Under the pieces are notes generated by a model. It was given only the letters and a program-made list of their open reading frames with translations. It made no database searches and was not told the origin of the DNA. The translations under genes and the position numbers were made by a program. DNA of 64,000 nt from Anthoceros angustus (Eukaryota > Streptophyta > Anthocerotopsida > Anthocerotales > Anthocerotaceae): positions 930,001 through 994,000 of the forward strand of contig MU008157.1 in NCBI GenBank assembly GCA_010909165.1. Reading direction: 5' to 3'. This document shows positions 62,129 to 64,000 of this stretch, piece after piece. Positions within the stretch are counted from its first letter, which is position 1. Each line of letters begins with the position of its first letter.

Positions 62129-64000
62129 ATGGAGATTGAAGATCTTCCCTACGGTTGGGAGGTGCAAGAGCCGCCAGGTGGCTTGTTCAACACGCAACAT
62201 CTGAAGTTTTCACCCACTGTTATAGCAAGACGTTATTAGGTTGCTTCTAAGGATTGCATGCCCGCTATCTCTAGATTTGCCATTATTCCATGGAACAGGG
62301 TGTTTGACTTGATGTTAGGAGAAGGCAAGAATGCACAGTTCCCCACATACTTTTGGAAGGAGACGGATAAGAAGCAAGCTGCCTCCAACAGCAGCCGTAA
62401 AACTAATGTTTGGGCTTATTTGTGCCACACGAAATACTAGTGTGCATTTGGGAAAGCTGATCTTCGTGATGATAATGCAGCAAAACAGGCTTCAAGCAGT
62501 GTAGGAAAACGGAAAGCCAAGATCTTGAGAGGTCAGAGTATCAAACATGGTTGCCAGTACCACTTTGATGTGAAGCAGCTTGCTATCAGCCTGCGCTTGT
62601 GTTTTGTGATTCATTTGAACATGTAGACCAATGTGGACAAATCTACCACGGACTTCAGTATACTGCAGACCCTCGCTCAAGGTTTGCTGCCCGTTTAAGT
62701 TAGGACATCCGTCTTGCTGAGGTGTTATTCTTGGTGTAACAAAGAGGCAGATATACCTCGAGCATTTGGAGCAAGTAGAATTGAAAGCACAAGCTAGTGA
62801 TTATGAACCTTGTCGCGATGATTTTTTATAGCCACACAACATTAATAGCATTGCCTCTCAATTATTTGCGGCGTTCTATCAGTATCACCCCAACGATGAG
62901 ATTAGTGTTGGTTTGTGGATAGAGGCTCACAAGGACCTTGTCTGGTATCATTCTGTTTCCTCCCCCTTAGTGATTGGCTTGCAAACTGATTTCCAGCGTT
63001 CCATGATTCTGCAGTTTGGGAATGGGAATGTCATATCCATGGACGCCACGTTCGGGACCAACAAATACAAGTTTCACCTGTACACACTTTTGATGTTTGA
63101 TAGTTACTAAAACGGAGTGCATGTTGCTTGGATTGTTATAGATAGTGGGACAACAGTAGATATTCAATCTTGGTTGCAAGCTTTCAAGGACCATATTGGT
63201 AGGCATTGCCTGGAATGGCAACCAAGTGGCTTTCTGGTAGACGATATACCTGCAGAAATTGCAGCCATTCACAATATATGGGGCGTGACAGTTCCAGTGT
63301 TGTTATGATTGTGACATGTCAGAAAGTGCTAATTACGACATTTGTTGTTGAAGGTCCAGAACTGGGAAGTTCGGGTTGCAATCGTTCAGCGCCTTGGTCA
63401 CATTATGTATCTATCCCGGCGATGGCAAATTGAAGATGGGGCCCACAAAATGCTGCACAAAGTGTACGTAGATTTTGGAGATAGCGCTCTGAGTTTCATT
63501 AAGTATTTCAAGAAACAATGGCACAGTGTGCTTCCCTGGTTAAAGGGTATCAGAACTATGAGGCATGCAGGCCAAGATTGTAACTCTGCTATCGAAGCCT
63601 GGCATGGGTTTTTGAAGTCTCTGTTGTGCCATGATTTTGTTAGGGTGCGAGGAAGATGGTTGGATTAGTTTCTCCACACTCTCGTGGAAACGGTAAGCAA
63701 AATCTACTGGTATAAGCATTTCACAAAGGAGCATGGATTCAGGTACAATGCAAGGGAAGCAGCAATCGTGAATAATGCAATCTTGGGTTCCCAATCCATT
63801 CCCGACTCAACTGTCACATTACCAACCACAATTGATGGACTAGCTTTTGTGAAGAGTTGCATTAATCGGAAGTTGATCTATACCATCTTCAATGTAAGTG
63901 CAGATTGGACTTGCAATTGTCCTAGAGGCACTCGTGGAAACAGTAAGCAAAATCTACGGTATAAGCATTTCACAAAGGAGCATGGATTCGTACAATGCAA
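62129..64000 (+). mobile_element. Mutator-like (MULE) transposase with SWIM finger, decayed, runs off the window
   Basis: The plus strand reads through several stops and frame breaks: an N-terminal FAR1-like DNA-binding part (RGQSIKHGCQYHFDVKQL), then NINSIASQLFAAFYQ, the MULE catalytic core start (VISMDATFGTNKYKFHLYTL), and LQAFKDHIGRHCLEWQPSGF with LVDD. Then follow RTMRHAGQDCNSAIEAWHGF, LKSLLCHD and a SWIM finger start (ADWTCNCPRGTRGN) at about 63900. D(A)TFGTN and the SWIM Cys pattern are hallmarks of plant MULE/FAR1 transposases. At least five stops make it inactive. Confidence 0.75.
63676..64000 (+). repeat. Direct duplication within the MULE end
   Basis: CTCGTGGAAAC-GTAAGCAAA ATCTAC ... 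GGAGCATGGATTC ... GTACAATGCAA at 63676-63753 recurs at 63929-64000 with small deletions. The unit length is about 253 bp and the second copy continues out of the window. Confidence 0.9.

Overview
The window is nuclear DNA of a plant. Genes have many short GT-AG introns (mostly 70-130 nt), moderately GC-rich exons, and plant-type architectures: PI4K-beta with PPC repeats, a BTR1-type KH protein, a chloroplast-type peptide deformylase and an Agenet/ENT protein. A CCDC103-like dynein-arm assembly gene points to a lineage with flagellated sperm. Together with the short introns this suggests a bryophyte (hornwort-like), lycophyte or charophyte rather than a seed plant; the exact group is inference. 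I rebuilt ten intact genes exon by exon. In nine of them the spliced length is an exact multiple of three; the tenth (Agenet/ENT) is one base short.

Layout. 1-2.1 kb: unrecognised sequence plus a duplicated telo-box promoter. 2.2-9.1 kb (+): NRAP/UTP22 (nucleolar protein 6), 25 exons, with a triplicated structured element in its longest intron. 9.5-10.6 kb (-): YqgE/AlgH (DUF179) protein, convergent with NRAP. 10.9-13.9 kb: DNA-transposon remnants. 13.9-19.4 kb (-): phosphatidylinositol 4-kinase beta, 16 exons, with a GC-rich, GA- and CTG-repeat leader. 21-25.3 kb: retroelement relics and a degenerate copy of the U1-C gene. 25.6-30.4 kb (-): a compact block of three genes, peptide deformylase 1B, a BET1-type SNARE and EMC2. 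30.4-35.8 kb: AT-rich, gene-free, with LINE and tRNA-derived SINE relics and tandem repeats. 35.8-38.5 kb (-): Agenet/Tudor + ENT protein with one apparent 1-base deletion. 39-42.4 kb: AT-rich, empty. 42.4-43.9 kb (+): CCDC103-like. 45.6-47.4 kb (-): U1 snRNP protein C. 49.1-51.5 kb (+): BTR1-like triple-KH protein with a GC-AG intron. 52.4-55.9 kb (-): an 895-aa protein of unknown function with internal repeats. 56.8-59.7 kb: a nest of related non-LTR elements, one coding for an ORF1-like protein without reverse transcriptase, one fused to a truncated tRNA-Gly. 59.7-64 kb: repeats, an 85-nt inverted repeat, and a decayed Mutator-like transposase running off the end.

The genes are mostly housekeeping (ribosome biogenesis, splicing, phosphoinositide signalling, secretory traffic, ER membrane-protein insertion, plastid protein maturation, sperm motility) and do not form one pathway. 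The most unusual material is in the non-coding and mobile parts: the intronic structured repeats, the half-LINE-like element and its family of stem-loop 3' ends, the LINE/tRNA chimera, the near-perfect hairpin, and the U1-C pseudogene that keeps an ancestral splice boundary.
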